Shown: positions 27,456-37,898 of the stretch, piece after piece
Layout of the letters: each line of letters starts with the position of its first letter
How positions within the stretch are numbered: position 1 is the first letter of the stretch
Assembly: GCF_001642575.1 (NCBI RefSeq)
Contig: NZ_LXNG01000015.1
Coordinates: 53,782 to 117,781, forward strand
Direction of reading: 5' to 3'
Length of the DNA stretch: 64,000 nt
Origin: Xanthomonas floridensis
GTDB lineage: Bacteria; Pseudomonadota; Gammaproteobacteria; Xanthomonadales; Xanthomonadaceae
Notes under the pieces: model-generated
What the model was told of the DNA's origin: nothing
Databases searched by the model: none
What the model saw: only the letters and a program-made list of their open reading frames with translations
Made by a program: the position numbers and the translations under genes

Positions 27456-28472
27456 TCAAGGCGCCTCCACCTCGTAGCCGAGCGCCTGCAAGCGGGCCAG
27501 ATAGCCGTCTGGCGCGGTCAAGCGACTGATCGGCAACACCGCAAAGGTGCTGCGATTGCGCTGCAATGCGGCGCTGGCGATGCCGAGCCAATGCTCGCGC
27601 ATGCGCCGCTCCAGATCGTCGATGCCGCGCTTCCTGGCCGCTTCGGAACTGGCCATCGCGCTCATGCACGCCGCCTGCGGATCTTCCCGCGGCAACTGGC
27701 GCAACGCTTCGATGTCGCCCACCGACCAGGCATTGGCGCGTTCGACCATGGTGGGGAGATCGCGCTCCACCGTTACCAGGATGCTGCGAAAGCAGGCAGT
27801 GTCGTCCATGCCGCCGGCGCGAAACTCCTTCAGCGCCTGCCGCGGGTCGGTGATCTTGTAGTCCAGCGCGGTCGGTGTCGGCTTGATACCAGCACGCTTG
27901 GCGGCACGCTCCACCACCGACCAGATCACCGGCGAGCGGGCCAGACCCGATCGTTTCAGCGCCGCCTGGTACAACTCGCCAGCGGCCAGCATCGGGCGTT
28001 TGCGCTCCACGCCGCGATCGTTGCCGATGTAGCGGGCCTTGGCCACGCTCCAGCGCGCGTAGAGATCGGGCGGCAGCACCTGCCGCAGTTCGCGGCCATC
28101 GGCGTTCTTCATTGCCTTCATCGCCGACGGCAGCAAGGTGAGTTTGCCGAAGAACCCCATGTCCGCATCGAGCTGCACGGTCGGCGCCATCAGCACCTGT
28201 TGGGACTGGCCGATGATGGTTTCCACTTCACTCGCCTGCCATTGAAGGCGCTTGGGCAACGGCGACTGCGTGCCCAGGATCCACAAGACGTGGTCGCCCT
28301 TGCTGACCTTCCACAAGCCGGGCCCGGGCTGCACACCGCGTACCACCATCGCTTCCAGATCCACCACTGGTGGTGGTGCCGGCGCCGTCTTCGGCGGCGG
28401 CGCTTCGCTGGCCGCCGCCAGCAGCGACACCAACATCACCCCTACTCCCCACCCCACTGCCCTGTGTCGCAT
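27456..28472 (-). CDS. gumN: GumN, TraB/GumN-family protein
   Basis: A 338-residue exported protein. The signal peptide is at the N-terminus (VGWGVGVMLVSLLAAASEA), and a Pro-rich stretch follows. The TraB/PrgY/GumN domain then has LWKVSKGDHVLWILGTQSPLPK with the GTQ/GTxH-like motif and the late conserved FAVLPISRL and DGYLARLQALGYEV. TraB relatives are putative metal-dependent proteases, but the motif here has Gln where many members have His. It lies downstream of gumM across a cupin gene; xanthan production does not depend on it in published mutants, to my knowledge. ATG at 28472 chosen for the signal peptide. Confidence 0.9.
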   Translation of the reverse strand: MRHRAVGWGVGVMLVSLLAAASEAPPPKTAPAPPPVVDLEAMVVRGVQPGPGLWKVSKGDHVLWILGTQSPLPKRLQWQASEVETIIGQSQQVLMAPTVQLDADMGFFGKLTLLPSAMKAMKNADGRELRQVLPPDLYARWSVAKARYIGNDRGVERKRPMLAAGELYQAALKRSGLARSPVIWSVVERAAKRAGIKPTPTALDYKITDPRQALKEFRAGGMDDTACFRSILVTVERDLPTMVERANAWSVGDIEALRQLPREDPQAACMSAMASSEAARKRGIDDLERRMREHWLGIASAALQRNRSTFAVLPISRLTAPDGYLARLQALGYEVEAP

Positions 28473-28567
28473 CGCGCATCGCCCCCTGTGTGAGGCGGAC
28501 ATTACGTGAAGCCGGCACCCGCCGCGTTAGGGAAGCGTTGCACCGGGCCCGGAGTGCGTGACTGACA

Positions 28568-29029
28568 TCAGCGCGGGGCCAGCGTTGCCAGATGCGCTGC
28601 CAACGTCGACGCGGGATCGAGGAGCGCAAACCCTTCCCAGACGAAGCCCGGCGAGACCGTGCATCCCACCAGGGTGAAGTCGCCCAGCGAACGTGCCGCC
28701 TGCCACTGCCCTGCCGGAACCACCTGCATCGGCTCCCCGCGTTCGGCCGCGTCCAGGATCAGCCGCTGCAGCTGTCCGCTGGCTTCGTCGTAGAGCAGCA
28801 ACTTCAGGGCGTCGCCCTGCTGCCACTGCCAGGTTTCCTCGGCATCCACACGGTGCCAGGCACTGCATTCGCCTGCAGCGAGCAGAAACCGGATGGCCGT
28901 CATCGCCGGACGGGCGCGCCCGTCGTCGATCACCTGACGGGCAGAGGCGTAAACGCGACGGAAATGCCCGCCTTCCGGATGCGGGGCCAGGTCGAGCGAG
29001 CGGATCAGGGCAGCAGCAGTGGGATGCAT
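28568..29029 (-). CDS. DUF985-family cupin protein
   Basis: A 153-residue cupin. The N-terminal LDLAPHPEGGHFRRVYAS is the family hallmark, then AIRFLLAAGECSAWHRVDAEETWQWQQGDAL with the His/Glu metal-like residues, and CTVSPGFVWEGFALLD at the end. Substrate unknown; proteins of this family are single-domain beta-barrels. It starts 34 bases after gumM stop and so may be read through from the gum transcript, though it has no known part in xanthan assembly. Confidence 0.88.
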   Translation of the reverse strand: MHPTAAALIRSLDLAPHPEGGHFRRVYASARQVIDDGRARPAMTAIRFLLAAGECSAWHRVDAEETWQWQQGDALKLLLYDEASGQLQRLILDAAERGEPMQVVPAGQWQAARSLGDFTLVGCTVSPGFVWEGFALLDPASTLAAHLATLAPR

Positions 29030-29063
29030 GCCCGCATGCTAGGGCAGCAGCCGTCGCCTTGCA

Positions 29064-29855
29064 TCAAGGCAGATGCTTACCCGCGCGCAGGCAGGTGCGG
29101 AAAAACACCAGCAAGTCCCAGCTATAACGCTTTAGCAGGCGACGCGGCTCGTTGAGCAACCGGTACATCCACTCCATGTGCAGCCGGCGCACCCAGTCCG
29201 GCGCGCGCCGGGCAGTGCCGGACAGGAAGTCGAGCAGCGCACCGACGCCGAACACCAGGGGGACACGCAGCGCCTGGCTGTGGTCCAGAATCCAGCGCTC
29301 CTGCAAGGGGTTGCCGAACGCCACCAGCAACACATCGGCGCCGGACCGATTAATGCGCTCGGCCAGACCTTCGCCGGCGGCGGCAAACTCGCCATAGCCA
29401 TCGCACATGCCGACCACCTGCTGCCCCAACGTTCCGGTCAAGGTTGCCGCCGCCGTCGCACCGACGCCCGGGCGTCCACCCAGCAGGAAGAACTTCAATG
29501 GCTGCGCGCTTTGCCGGCACAGGTATGGGATCAGGTCGGTACCGTTGAGGTTGCCGGCGAAGCGGCGGCCATGAATCAACCGTGCCGCCAGATCCATTCC
29601 GATTCCATCGTTGACGATGCGCACACTGGGTTCGCGCATGCGCATCCGCAACGTCTGGCACTGCACGACGAAATTGGTATTGGCAAAGAACACCCTGCGC
29701 GGTTGTTGCGCCGCCAACGCATGGAACAGGTCCAGCGCGAAGGCTTCCTGGGTCGTGGACAGCACCGGAAAGCCGCCCAGTGGAATCACCACGCCCGGCG
29801 GCGCCTCGACGGCGGCGGGAGTGGTGTCCACATCCATGCGCTGGCTCTGCATCAT
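29064..29855 (-). CDS. gumM: GumM, xanthan beta-1,4-glucosyltransferase
   Basis: A 263-residue GT26 (WecG/TagA/CpsF) enzyme. Known role: adds the second glucose to glucosyl-PP-undecaprenol, forming the cellobiose unit of the xanthan backbone, on the cytoplasmic side. Features: FFANTNFVVQCQ, the family core VNDGIGMDLAARLIHGRRFAGNLNGTDLIP, FLLGGRPGVG, and AFGNPLQERWI. A basic, hydrophobic C-terminus (RRLLKRYSWDLLVFFRTCL) probably anchors it to the membrane. ATG at 29855 is four bases after the gumL stop; a second ATG follows immediately. Confidence 0.95.
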   Translation of the reverse strand: MMQSQRMDVDTTPAAVEAPPGVVIPLGGFPVLSTTQEAFALDLFHALAAQQPRRVFFANTNFVVQCQTLRMRMREPSVRIVNDGIGMDLAARLIHGRRFAGNLNGTDLIPYLCRQSAQPLKFFLLGGRPGVGATAAATLTGTLGQQVVGMCDGYGEFAAAGEGLAERINRSGADVLLVAFGNPLQERWILDHSQALRVPLVFGVGALLDFLSGTARRAPDWVRRLHMEWMYRLLNEPRRLLKRYSWDLLVFFRTCLRAGKHLP

Positions 29856-29859
29856 CGAA

Positions 29860-30654
29860 TCACCAAAGGTCGTAAGGGAAGGCAGCCAGCAAGCCGGCCT
29901 GCAGCTTTTCCACGTCGAAGCTGCCATTGCCGCCCAGTGCCAGGCACTCTTCCACGGTGTTGCCCGAATGCCACTGGGTGCGCCCGGTGCCGTAGTAGTA
30001 GTCGTCGTACTTGAAGCGATCTTCGCCGTTGCCCCAGTCCAGATACACCGCCGGGATGCCGTAGGCCTCGGCCAGGATCAGGCCATGCAACGAACTGCTG
30101 ACCACCAGCTCGGCGCCCAGCAGCCGGCTCATGAAGGTCGCCGGCTTGACGTTCGGGAACACCAGGTGGTCAGCGTAGGCGCTGTATTTTTCAACCGGCT
30201 CGTTGAAATGCGGAACGATCGCGAACGGCCGCTTCTCCACCGGGCCCATTGCCTCGGGCGGGAAGAACATCGGGGTCAACAGGCCCGGGTCGCCATAGAC
30301 TTCCGGCACCGCGATACCGCGATCCAGCAGGAATTGACGGGTCTTGGGACCGCGCACCGCGCGCACGTCCAGCGTGCTGAAGGTATTGCGCTCGGCGGGA
30401 ATCTTGCCGTTGATGCCGCTGCCCCAGACGGTGTCGCCGTCTTTGGCGAAATGCAGCACCGAACCGATCGCGATCAGCTTCTTGCTGAGATCGCGCTTTT
30501 CGATCAGCGTCTTGTCCTGCAACGACAGCACACAGGACACGATCACCTTGGAGAGGTGATCGCCCATGTTGACGCCAGCGTTTTTCGGCTGCCACCAGAA
30601 CAATGCGCGACGTTCTGCGTGTTCTATCCACTTCTGCAGCAAAGCGTTGGCCAT
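29860..30654 (-). CDS. gumL: GumL, ketal pyruvate transferase
   Basis: A 264-residue polysaccharide pyruvyltransferase. It transfers pyruvate from phosphoenolpyruvate to O-4/O-6 of the terminal beta-mannose of xanthan. Visible: GVNMGDHLSKVI (typical N-terminal G-D motif), DPGLLTPMFF, VVSSSLHGLILAEAYGIPAVYLDW (the SLHG motif near the active site). No signal peptide, consistent with decoration of the lipid-linked unit inside the cell. ATG at 30654, 49 bases after the gumK stop. Confidence 0.95.
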   Translation of the reverse strand: MANALLQKWIEHAERRALFWWQPKNAGVNMGDHLSKVIVSCVLSLQDKTLIEKRDLSKKLIAIGSVLHFAKDGDTVWGSGINGKIPAERNTFSTLDVRAVRGPKTRQFLLDRGIAVPEVYGDPGLLTPMFFPPEAMGPVEKRPFAIVPHFNEPVEKYSAYADHLVFPNVKPATFMSRLLGAELVVSSSLHGLILAEAYGIPAVYLDWGNGEDRFKYDDYYYGTGRTQWHSGNTVEECLALGGNGSFDVEKLQAGLLAAFPYDLW

Positions 30655-30703
30655 TACAAAGGGTCTCCTGTGTCCAAAAAACGTGCGAGGTGCGCCGCAT
30701 CGG

Positions 30704-31906
30704 TCAATGCGAGAGCGCGGCCTCCGAGGAAGCACGCGCGGCGGCGCCGGTGTGCTGCGGATACAAACGGGTTTCCGGATACGCGGCCGGATCCAGCACG
30801 CGGTCGGTGGTGTCCGACCAGTTCAGGCACTGGCGGTAACGCACATGCGGCGCATCCAGCGCCAGGCTGATCGCGGCAACGATCGACTCTGCATTGCCGG
30901 GGGTATAGCCAAAGCGGGACTGGTACGGCCCGACCACGGCGTTGGGGCACACGGCCGGCAAACCAAAGAAGTCGTACTGCAGCAGCTTCATCGAGCTGTC
31001 GGCCAGGTAGATCGGCACCTGTTCCGATGCGTATGGCGCAATGCCGAAACGCGCGTGCTTGATGTAGCCGATGGTCTCGGCGTGTTTCATCTCACCATAG
31101 ACCACGACGTTATCGCCATAGCCCGGATGCCTGCCCATGCCTGAGCCGATCACGTGGAACGTGACCTGCGGAAACGCCTTGCTGGCAACCACGAAAAATT
31201 CCGGATCGAACAACATCGACCCCACCGCCACAGCATGAATTCCCTCGCCATACGGCGATGGGTCTCCCAGTTGATCGAGGTTGTGATCCACCCCATGGCC
31301 AACGTGGTAGACATTGTCGCGGCTGGCGATTTCGTCTGCCATGGCCGGCGAGACCAGCGCAATCACGTCGAGCGTCGGCGCCACCCGATCAAACTCACGT
31401 TCGATATAGGACGCCACGTTGATCGTGCTCAGGCCGTCGGATGCACGGTACACCAGCTTTGCCGCGGGATTGGTGCGCTTGGCGAGCTCGATGAACGCCA
31501 CCGCGATACCGCTTTCGAACACGATCACATCGGCTTCGCGCATCCAGTCGAGCAACTGGCGCGGCGGATGCGCCGCATACCAGCGGAACATCGCATCCTC
31601 CACCGACTGCAGCCAACTCCGCCGCGTATTGAAGGGGTGCACCGTGGTGCGCCACAGATAGCAATCGACGCCCTTGTGCGAGACCACGGTGTTGGCGGTT
31701 TCATCCAGCGGCAGGCGCATGTCGCCCTTCATCCGCGACAGGCGGCTGTAGCGCAGCGAGAAGAACCGCGTGGTACCGCGCTGCGCGAGCTGATCGGTAA
31801 TGAAGTGGATGTTGGCGCGGCGCGGCGTGCGGTAATCGTGGGCGGACAAGACCAGGTAGCAAGGCCGGCGAATGCCGGAAGCAGCGGCGGCGGGTGTGTC
31901 GCTCAT
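30704..31906 (-). CDS. gumK: GumK, beta-1,2-glucuronosyltransferase
   Basis: A 400-residue GT70 membrane-associated GT-B enzyme. It adds glucuronic acid from UDP-GlcA to the alpha-mannose of the lipid-linked trisaccharide. N-terminal acceptor domain begins [19 protein letters not shown], with the catalytic-type Asp in YRASDGLST; the donor domain has [23 protein letters not shown] and [21 protein letters not shown]. The C-terminal tail is Ala/Ser-rich. Full length compared with the described enzyme (about 400 residues). A 64-base gap separates it from gumJ. Confidence 0.95.
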   Translation of the reverse strand: MSDTPAAAASGIRRPCYLVLSAHDYRTPRRANIHFITDQLAQRGTTRFFSLRYSRLSRMKGDMRLPLDETANTVVSHKGVDCYLWRTTVHPFNTRRSWLQSVEDAMFRWYAAHPPRQLLDWMREADVIVFESGIAVAFIELAKRTNPAAKLVYRASDGLSTINVASYIEREFDRVAPTLDVIALVSPAMADEIASRDNVYHVGHGVDHNLDQLGDPSPYGEGIHAVAVGSMLFDPEFFVVASKAFPQVTFHVIGSGMGRHPGYGDNVVVYGEMKHAETIGYIKHARFGIAPYASEQVPIYLADSSMKLLQYDFFGLPAVCPNAVVGPYQSRFGYTPGNAESIVAAISLALDAPHVRYRQCLNWSDTTDRVLDPAAYPETRLYPQHTGAAARASSEAALSH

Positions 31907-31970
31907 GGGCCGTGTCCTATGAATGAGTGAGAGAAAGCATGCCCGACGACAGGCGAAGACGATGTCGATC

Positions 31971-33473
31971 TCATCGGCGCGCCTTGGCCTGTGTCAGCAA
32001 CTTGCGGATATTGATGATGGAGACCACGTCGCGACGGAATGCCGGCCAGATGCCCAGCATCAGCAGGCAGACCGCGGCCATCACTGCAGCGCCAACGCCC
32101 AACTGCTGCCACAACGGGCCACCCACGGTAACCGACGCGTAGTAAGCGCAGCCGCCGGCAAGCCCATAGGCCGTCATCGCACGCACTGCGTTGATGAATA
32201 GCGCGCCGACCGGCGTGTCGGAAATCTTGCCGACCCAGATCAACGACAGCGGCCAGGTCACCAGCAGACCGAAGGAATACCCGATCGCCACACCCATGGC
32301 GCCCCAGCGCGAACCGACGAAGATGCAGGCGATCAGCACGATGCGGCTCACCAACGAGAACAGCAGCTGCTGCCGCATCAATCCCCTGGCCAGGAACACC
32401 CAGTAGGTGGCGTACGACGCGGTCTGGAAGATGCCACCCAGCGCGAGCACCTGGAACAATGGCACTGCCTGGCGCCATTGTTCGCCCAGCACCAGCACGA
32501 TCAACGGCATCGCCACCGCACAGGCGAACGAGAACAGCGCCACGATCAGGTGCACCATCACCGTCTGGCCACGCAGCAGGAACGCGCTGAAACGTTCACG
32601 GTCGTCCTGCAGCTGCGACAGCACCGGCAGTGCCACGCTGGTGGCCGGTGCGTTGATCTGGTTCAACGGCATCATCAGCAGCTGGAATGCGCGGTTGTAC
32701 AGGCCCAGCGCATCCGGGCCGGTACGCCAGCCGATGATCACCTGCCCCACGTTGCGGCTGGCATACCCCAGCAATTGCGCCGCCATCAGGTTCCAGCCGA
32801 AACTCATGAAGTCGCGCATCGGCGCCGCGCGTTGGTAGCCGCCCGGCAACCAGCGTGCGCAACTTGCAGCGATCACCAGGTTGACCACCGCCTGCACCAC
32901 CTGCTGCACCACCAGCGCCCAGTAACCCCACCCCAGCAACGCGGCAGCCACCGCCGCGCCCAGGCCCAGCACCTGCGAGCCCACATCGCTCAGCGCCACC
33001 TGCCCGAAGCGCAGCCCGCGGCTCAGATGCGCGCGGTACTGCGTGGTCATGCCATTGATCAGGAAGGTCACTGCCAGCGCCTGGGAGATCGTGACCAGTG
33101 CCGGCTCTTTGTAGAAATTGGCAATCAGATGCGCCGACGCGAACACCAGCACCGACAGCCCCAGACCGATGCCGCTATTGATCCAGAACAGGTTGTCGCG
33201 CTGTTCGCGGCTGACGTGCTTGGCCTGGACCGCAGCGGCCGACAGGCCGAAATCACGCAGGATTTCCGCGGCGCCGACAATGGCGGTGACCATCGCCATC
33301 AGGCCGTAATCGTAGGGCGTCAGCAGTCGCGCCAGCAGGATGATGCCGCCGAACTGCACCACCATCTTGGCCGACTGGCCCAGCATGGTCACTGCGGCAC
33401 CGCCGGCGGCACGCGAACCGAGACTGCGCTGCGGCGGCGCGGGAGTCGGCGGTGTAGGCGTTTGGGCGGTCAC
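31971..33473 (-). CDS. gumJ: GumJ, xanthan repeat-unit flippase (Wzx type)
   Basis: A 500-residue polytopic membrane protein of the MATE/polysaccharide flippase superfamily with about 12-14 helices. It moves the undecaprenyl-PP pentasaccharide to the periplasmic face. N-terminal signature: [39 protein letters not shown]. It starts at a GTG (33473) that overlaps the end of gumI by four bases, so the two are coupled. The first 20 residues are Thr/Pro-rich and cytoplasmic. Confidence 0.95.
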   Translation of the reverse strand: MTAQTPTPPTPAPPQRSLGSRAAGGAAVTMLGQSAKMVVQFGGIILLARLLTPYDYGLMAMVTAIVGAAEILRDFGLSAAAVQAKHVSREQRDNLFWINSGIGLGLSVLVFASAHLIANFYKEPALVTISQALAVTFLINGMTTQYRAHLSRGLRFGQVALSDVGSQVLGLGAAVAAALLGWGYWALVVQQVVQAVVNLVIAASCARWLPGGYQRAAPMRDFMSFGWNLMAAQLLGYASRNVGQVIIGWRTGPDALGLYNRAFQLLMMPLNQINAPATSVALPVLSQLQDDRERFSAFLLRGQTVMVHLIVALFSFACAVAMPLIVLVLGEQWRQAVPLFQVLALGGIFQTASYATYWVFLARGLMRQQLLFSLVSRIVLIACIFVGSRWGAMGVAIGYSFGLLVTWPLSLIWVGKISDTPVGALFINAVRAMTAYGLAGGCAYYASVTVGGPLWQQLGVGAAVMAAVCLLMLGIWPAFRRDVVSIINIRKLLTQAKARR

Positions 33474-34507
33474 AGCGCAGCGTCTCCATCCTTGCCCAGC
33501 GCTTCCAGATAGGTGCGGTAGTGCAGCTGCCCGATACGCGGCCAGTCGCGCTGCGACAGATCCGGTGCCGGTGCGCGCGGCGCCGCGCGCACCTTGTCCA
33601 GCATGCCGGTCAGCAGCGCTGCATCGAAGTCGCCCTCATACAGGAATACCCAGCCTGGCCCCACTTCGTCGGCGATCGCCGCATTGGATTCGCTCCACGG
33701 CGCCAGCACCGGCCGCGCCAGCGACAACGCCAGCAGCAGGGTGCCGGAGTTGTGCATCTGCCGGTACGGCAGTACCACCAGTTCGGCTTCGCTGACTTCG
33801 CGCGCCAGCACCGGCTCTTCCACGTAGGCCAGCAGTGCGGTGATGCGCGGATCCTGCACGCACGCATCTTCCACCAGGGTCCGCATCTGCGGTGTCGCCG
33901 GGTTGCCGACGATCCGCAGATTCAGGCGCGGGTCGCTCACCTGCTGCATCACGTCCAGCAACGTTTCCACGCCCTTGTACGGGCGGATCAGGCCAAAGTG
34001 CAACAGCCGCCCGGGAACAGTGCTGCCCTGGGGCATGGACGCGAACCAGTCGCGGTAATGTCCATGCAGGATGGCGTCGGTGAACGGCGGACGCGGCGGC
34101 GTGGTCGCATTGATCCGGATCCAGCGGCGGGTGAGCCGATCGATCCAGCGCAACAGGCTGCGTTCGCGCCAACCGCGATCTTCGTGCGGCGCCAGGTTGT
34201 GCAAGGTCCGCACGACCGGCGTGCCGGTCACCTGCAATTTGAGCAGCAACAAGGCCGCACACATCTGCTTGGCCAGCGTTCCCGCGGCGCTGGGATGGCG
34301 CAGCAGATACTCCGGCCAATGCAGGTGCAGTACGTCGTAGTGCGATAGCAACGCGGCGCGCATCGAGAAAAAGCGCGGTTGCACCGCGTCAGGGAGCGCG
34401 TCATACAACTGGGTCAGATACGGATTGGTGTTGGCGTTGGGCTGCTCGGTCGAGAACAGCACCGTGAGCTGCGGCTTCGCCGCCGCTGTGGCTGCGGGCG
34501 CGCTCAT
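33470..34507 (-). CDS. gumI: GumI, beta-1,4-mannosyltransferase
   Basis: A 345-residue GT94 enzyme that adds the terminal beta-mannose from GDP-mannose, completing the xanthan pentasaccharide. It has a GT-B layout: LTVLFSTEQPNANTNPYLTQLY at the N-terminus, VLHLHWPEYLL, and the donor-side LLHFGLIRPYKGVETLLDVMQ and LPYRQMHNSGTLLLALSLARPVLA. The ATG at 34507 overlaps the gumH stop (ATGA). Length is close to the described 349 residues. Confidence 0.94.
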   Translation of the reverse strand: MSAPAATAAAKPQLTVLFSTEQPNANTNPYLTQLYDALPDAVQPRFFSMRAALLSHYDVLHLHWPEYLLRHPSAAGTLAKQMCAALLLLKLQVTGTPVVRTLHNLAPHEDRGWRERSLLRWIDRLTRRWIRINATTPPRPPFTDAILHGHYRDWFASMPQGSTVPGRLLHFGLIRPYKGVETLLDVMQQVSDPRLNLRIVGNPATPQMRTLVEDACVQDPRITALLAYVEEPVLAREVSEAELVVLPYRQMHNSGTLLLALSLARPVLAPWSESNAAIADEVGPGWVFLYEGDFDAALLTGMLDKVRAAPRAPAPDLSQRDWPRIGQLHYRTYLEALGKDGDAAL

Positions 34508-35646
34508 CGCCGCGTCTCCTGCGGGCGCGGCGTGCCCAATGCGATGTGGTACTCGTCGACGTAGCGCCCGACCACGTGCTTCCAGTCGTACCGGCTCACA
34601 TAGGCCATGGTGGCCGCGCGACGGCTTGCAAAGTCCGCGTCTGCCGTCAGCGCCAGCGCCTGCACCTGGTCGGCCGCCGCCTCGATGCGGTCGCGGTTGA
34701 CGATCACGCCCTGCCCCGATTCGGTGGCAAGCCGCACGAACGGCGGGATGTCGCTGAGGATGGGAATCAGCCCCGCGCTCATGGCCTCCACCGCGGCGAT
34801 ACCGAAGCCCTCGTGACGCGACAAGCATACGAAGAACTGCGCCTGCTGCATCAGCGCGCGCAACTGTTCCTGCGACGGCGACATGCTCAGCTGCACCTTG
34901 TCCTGCAACCCGCGCTCGGCAATGGCCTTGCGCAGGTCGGCCTCATTCAGATCGTACTCGCGGCCGGCGATGATCAGACGCCACTGCGGGTCGCGCTTGA
35001 GCGCAGCCTGCAGCAACTCCAGGGTTTCGATCAGGCCCTTGTTGACCGACCAGCGACCGAAATACAGCATCGTCCGGCCCGGCGTTGCAGCGCCCTGCCC
35101 CGCATATTTCTCTACATCCACGCCGTTTTCGATCACGCGCAACCGCGCCGGCGAGACCACCTTGGCGAACAGGTCGCCGTCGTTTTCGCTGGTTGCAATG
35201 ACACGGCAATACGCCAGTGCCGAGGTACGCGTCAGGGTCTGGAACCACAGCTGCTTCATGCGCGAGGCGTAAGCGGTGTGAAAGAAACCACCATGCGTGG
35301 ACACCACCATCGGCTTGCGATGCAAGGGCTTGGTCAGCGCCAGATAGTCGTAGAAAAAATCGATGCCATGCAGATGCACCAGGTCCGCAGAGCGGATCGC
35401 ACTCAGCACCGAGGGCGCCAGCGGATAACGCGACGAACCACGGTAGCCGATCCGCTGGATCGGCAGACCCTGGTAGGTTTCCTGCGGCGCCAGCTGTGCA
35501 CCCGGATCGGTGAACACGCGATCGAGCGTGACCACCTCCACCGTGTCGGCACTGGTGGCCTGATGCTGGCGGGCCACATTGAGAACGACTTCCTCCATCC
35601 CCCCGATCGACGGGTGGAATTGGCGGACGACATGCACCACTTTCAT
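34504..35646 (-). CDS. gumH: GumH, alpha-1,3-mannosyltransferase
   Basis: A 380-residue GT4 enzyme that adds the first, alpha-linked mannose from GDP-mannose to cellobiosyl-PP-lipid. Features: N-terminal FHPSIGGMEEVVLNVARQH (GG loop), the donor-binding LYFGRWSVNKGLIETLELL, and the EX7E-type motif in LSRHEGFGIAAVEAMSAGLIPI. Amphipathic basic patches suit peripheral membrane binding. It follows gumG after 67 bases and is coupled to gumI by ATGA. Confidence 0.95.
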   Translation of the reverse strand: MKVVHVVRQFHPSIGGMEEVVLNVARQHQATSADTVEVVTLDRVFTDPGAQLAPQETYQGLPIQRIGYRGSSRYPLAPSVLSAIRSADLVHLHGIDFFYDYLALTKPLHRKPMVVSTHGGFFHTAYASRMKQLWFQTLTRTSALAYCRVIATSENDGDLFAKVVSPARLRVIENGVDVEKYAGQGAATPGRTMLYFGRWSVNKGLIETLELLQAALKRDPQWRLIIAGREYDLNEADLRKAIAERGLQDKVQLSMSPSQEQLRALMQQAQFFVCLSRHEGFGIAAVEAMSAGLIPILSDIPPFVRLATESGQGVIVNRDRIEAAADQVQALALTADADFASRRAATMAYVSRYDWKHVVGRYVDEYHIALGTPRPQETRR

Positions 35647-35713
35647 TTACGCCAATCTCCTGTGCCAGCGACGCGCACGCATGTGCTGCGACGGCTGATG
35701 ATTCTGCAATTCG

Positions 35714-36796
35714 TCATTGACCCTTCAACCCCAACATCCATGGCGCCAGACGCACCAGCACGGCGCGCATCGGCACGGCGCATGCAATCGCGAACATGCT
35801 CAGGCCCATCGCCCAGATCGGCGTACCGATGAGCCCGCGATCCACCAACCCGGTCCGCGCAACCACGCTGGTCGCTACCAGGAACACCAGCGTGTGCGTG
35901 CAGAGAATCAACAAGGTGTTGGTGCCGATCCACTGCACCCACTGCCAGTTGCGAAGGAAATAGGCCACGCACAAGGTCATTGCCGTGCCAAGCAGGCTGA
36001 CCAGCAGGAACAGCGCCGGCCAATGCCCGAACTGCAGGTTATTGACATCCACCTGCCCGTTCCAGGCAGCCAGCACGCCCCATGCAGCCATAACGACCGG
36101 CAAGGCCAGCGCCCATGCCAGTGCCGAGACCGAACGCAGCGCATCGGCAACCCGCGACAGCGCACCGCCGAAGGCGATGAAGAACAACGCAACCGGCAAC
36201 ACATCCAGCGCAAGCGGCAGGCGCATCTGCAACGACGGAAACCAGCTTGCCCAGGCCAATGCGAGCGGCAAGCTGAGCGCGGCCACCACGGTGGCGCTCA
36301 GACGTGCGCGCAATGCAATGTAGCTCAGCGTTGTGACAAACAAGGCAGGCAGAAACCACAACGCCGGGAGCACATACAAACGTGTTCCGTTGGCCCACAC
36401 CACCCCGACGAATGGGTGCCACCACGGACGCGCGCCCGGTTGCTGAAATGCATGATTGAGCACGGCCATCAATAGCCACACTCCGTAAGCGACCAGAAAA
36501 AAGCCCAGGTACGGGATCAGCAGCGTCCGCGCCAGCTTCTTGACCGTGGCCACGTTCAATGCGCGGTGCCCGAAGCGCTCGCCTACCCAGCCGGAGAGCA
36601 CGAAGAACAGCGGCACATGGAAGCTGTAGGCAAACAGCTTGTAGGCCGGTGGCATCCCGCTCGCATGCCCAAGCACAACCAGCACGATCGCCAGCGCCTT
36701 TGCGGCATCGATCTGCCAATCGCGCGTGGCTGCAGCCGCTGGCCGGGCCATCGTCCTGGCTGGCTCCGCAGCGGGAGAATACGCCCCCGTTCTCAT
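35714..36796 (-). CDS. gumG: GumG, xanthan acetyltransferase (external mannose)
   Basis: A 360-residue acyltransferase-3 family protein with about ten membrane helices. It O-acetylates the outer beta-mannose. The family start WQIDAAKALAIVLVVLGHASG holds the catalytic-type His, followed by FSFHVPLFFVLSGW-like segment YSFHVPLFFVLSGWVG. It is a clear paralogue of the adjacent GumF, the result of tandem duplication. ATG at 36796; an in-frame ATG 15 codons downstream is an alternative. Confidence 0.93.
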   Translation of the reverse strand: MRTGAYSPAAEPARTMARPAAAATRDWQIDAAKALAIVLVVLGHASGMPPAYKLFAYSFHVPLFFVLSGWVGERFGHRALNVATVKKLARTLLIPYLGFFLVAYGVWLLMAVLNHAFQQPGARPWWHPFVGVVWANGTRLYVLPALWFLPALFVTTLSYIALRARLSATVVAALSLPLALAWASWFPSLQMRLPLALDVLPVALFFIAFGGALSRVADALRSVSALAWALALPVVMAAWGVLAAWNGQVDVNNLQFGHWPALFLLVSLLGTAMTLCVAYFLRNWQWVQWIGTNTLLILCTHTLVFLVATSVVARTGLVDRGLIGTPIWAMGLSMFAIACAVPMRAVLVRLAPWMLGLKGQ

Positions 36797-36809
36797 GCCG
36801 CAGCGCCGG

Positions 36810-37898
36810 TCATGACGTCACCGTGCGCGCACCCAAGGTCCACGGAGCAAAGCGCATCAGGAACCAGCGCATGGGCACACACGCGGCCAGCGCGAACAAC
36901 GTGACGAAGATCGCCCAGCCCAGGCCCGGGCGCGCCGAGCCGAAGCCACCGGCAACTGCCGCAACGCCAGACAGCACAAAGAACACCAGCATATGCGTGC
37001 ACAGGATCAGCAGGGTGTTGCGACCAATCCACTGGATCCATGCCCAGCCCTGCACCAGCCGCGCCGCGCAGATCACCATCAGCGAGCCCAACACCGCGCT
37101 GAGCAGGAACACCGCGTGGCTGCGTCCGAATTGCAGCATGTTCACGTCGATACGTCCGTTGATCTGCGCCAGCCAGGCAACCGCGAGCGCCAACACCACG
37201 GTCGCCAGCGCGCTGACCGGCAGCGATGTCGGCAGACGCGGCGACACATGGATCAGCAGTGCGCCGAGCGCGTAGAAACACAACGACACCGGTAGCACGT
37301 CCAGTCCGAAAAAAAGCCGGACTCCCTGCGCAGGGAACCAGTTCATCCAGAACCACGCCGCCACCAGCGCCACTGCAGCGATTGCCAGCGGCGGTAGCAC
37401 GCGACGCAGCAGCATGTAGCCGATCACGGTCACCAGCATCACCGGCAGGAACCATAACGGCGGCTGCACGTACAAATCGGGACCGATGCCGGTCAGCAGC
37501 GACACGATGGGCTCCCACCAGGGATGACTGCCCCAGCGCGCTGCCTTCTCACCGATATTGCGGGTCAACAACCAGTACGCATAGCCCAGCAGATAGAAGG
37601 TGACATACGGCAGCAGCAGACTGCGCACCTGCTTGGTCATCGTCTGCGACAGGCTGGTGGTGCGTGAGGCATAGCCTGCCGCCAGCCATCCCGACACCAG
37701 GAAGAACAAGGGCACGTGGAAGCTGTAGGCGAATAGGGTCATGCCATGCGGCACGCCCTTGGCATGGCAGAACACCACCAGCAGGATCGCAATCGCCTTG
37801 GCGGCATCGATTCGCGGATCGCGCGCGCGCCCGCCGGCTGCAACACGCGCGCCAGCGTCATGCACCGCGGACGATGCCGGGCGTCCCACCGCGCTCAC
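36810..37898 (-). CDS. gumF: GumF, xanthan acetyltransferase (internal mannose)
   Basis: A 362-residue acyltransferase-3 membrane protein that acetylates the inner alpha-mannose at O-6. The family motif IDAAKAIAILLVVFCHAKGVPHG with the catalytic-type His lies at about residues 30-50, followed by YSFHVPLFFLVSGWL. It starts at 37898, overlapping the end of gumE by four bases, and ends 13 bases before gumG. The Ala-rich first 25 residues are cytoplasmic. Confidence 0.93.
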   Translation of the reverse strand: MSAVGRPASSAVHDAGARVAAGGRARDPRIDAAKAIAILLVVFCHAKGVPHGMTLFAYSFHVPLFFLVSGWLAAGYASRTTSLSQTMTKQVRSLLLPYVTFYLLGYAYWLLTRNIGEKAARWGSHPWWEPIVSLLTGIGPDLYVQPPLWFLPVMLVTVIGYMLLRRVLPPLAIAAVALVAAWFWMNWFPAQGVRLFFGLDVLPVSLCFYALGALLIHVSPRLPTSLPVSALATVVLALAVAWLAQINGRIDVNMLQFGRSHAVFLLSAVLGSLMVICAARLVQGWAWIQWIGRNTLLILCTHMLVFFVLSGVAAVAGGFGSARPGLGWAIFVTLFALAACVPMRWFLMRFAPWTLGARTVTS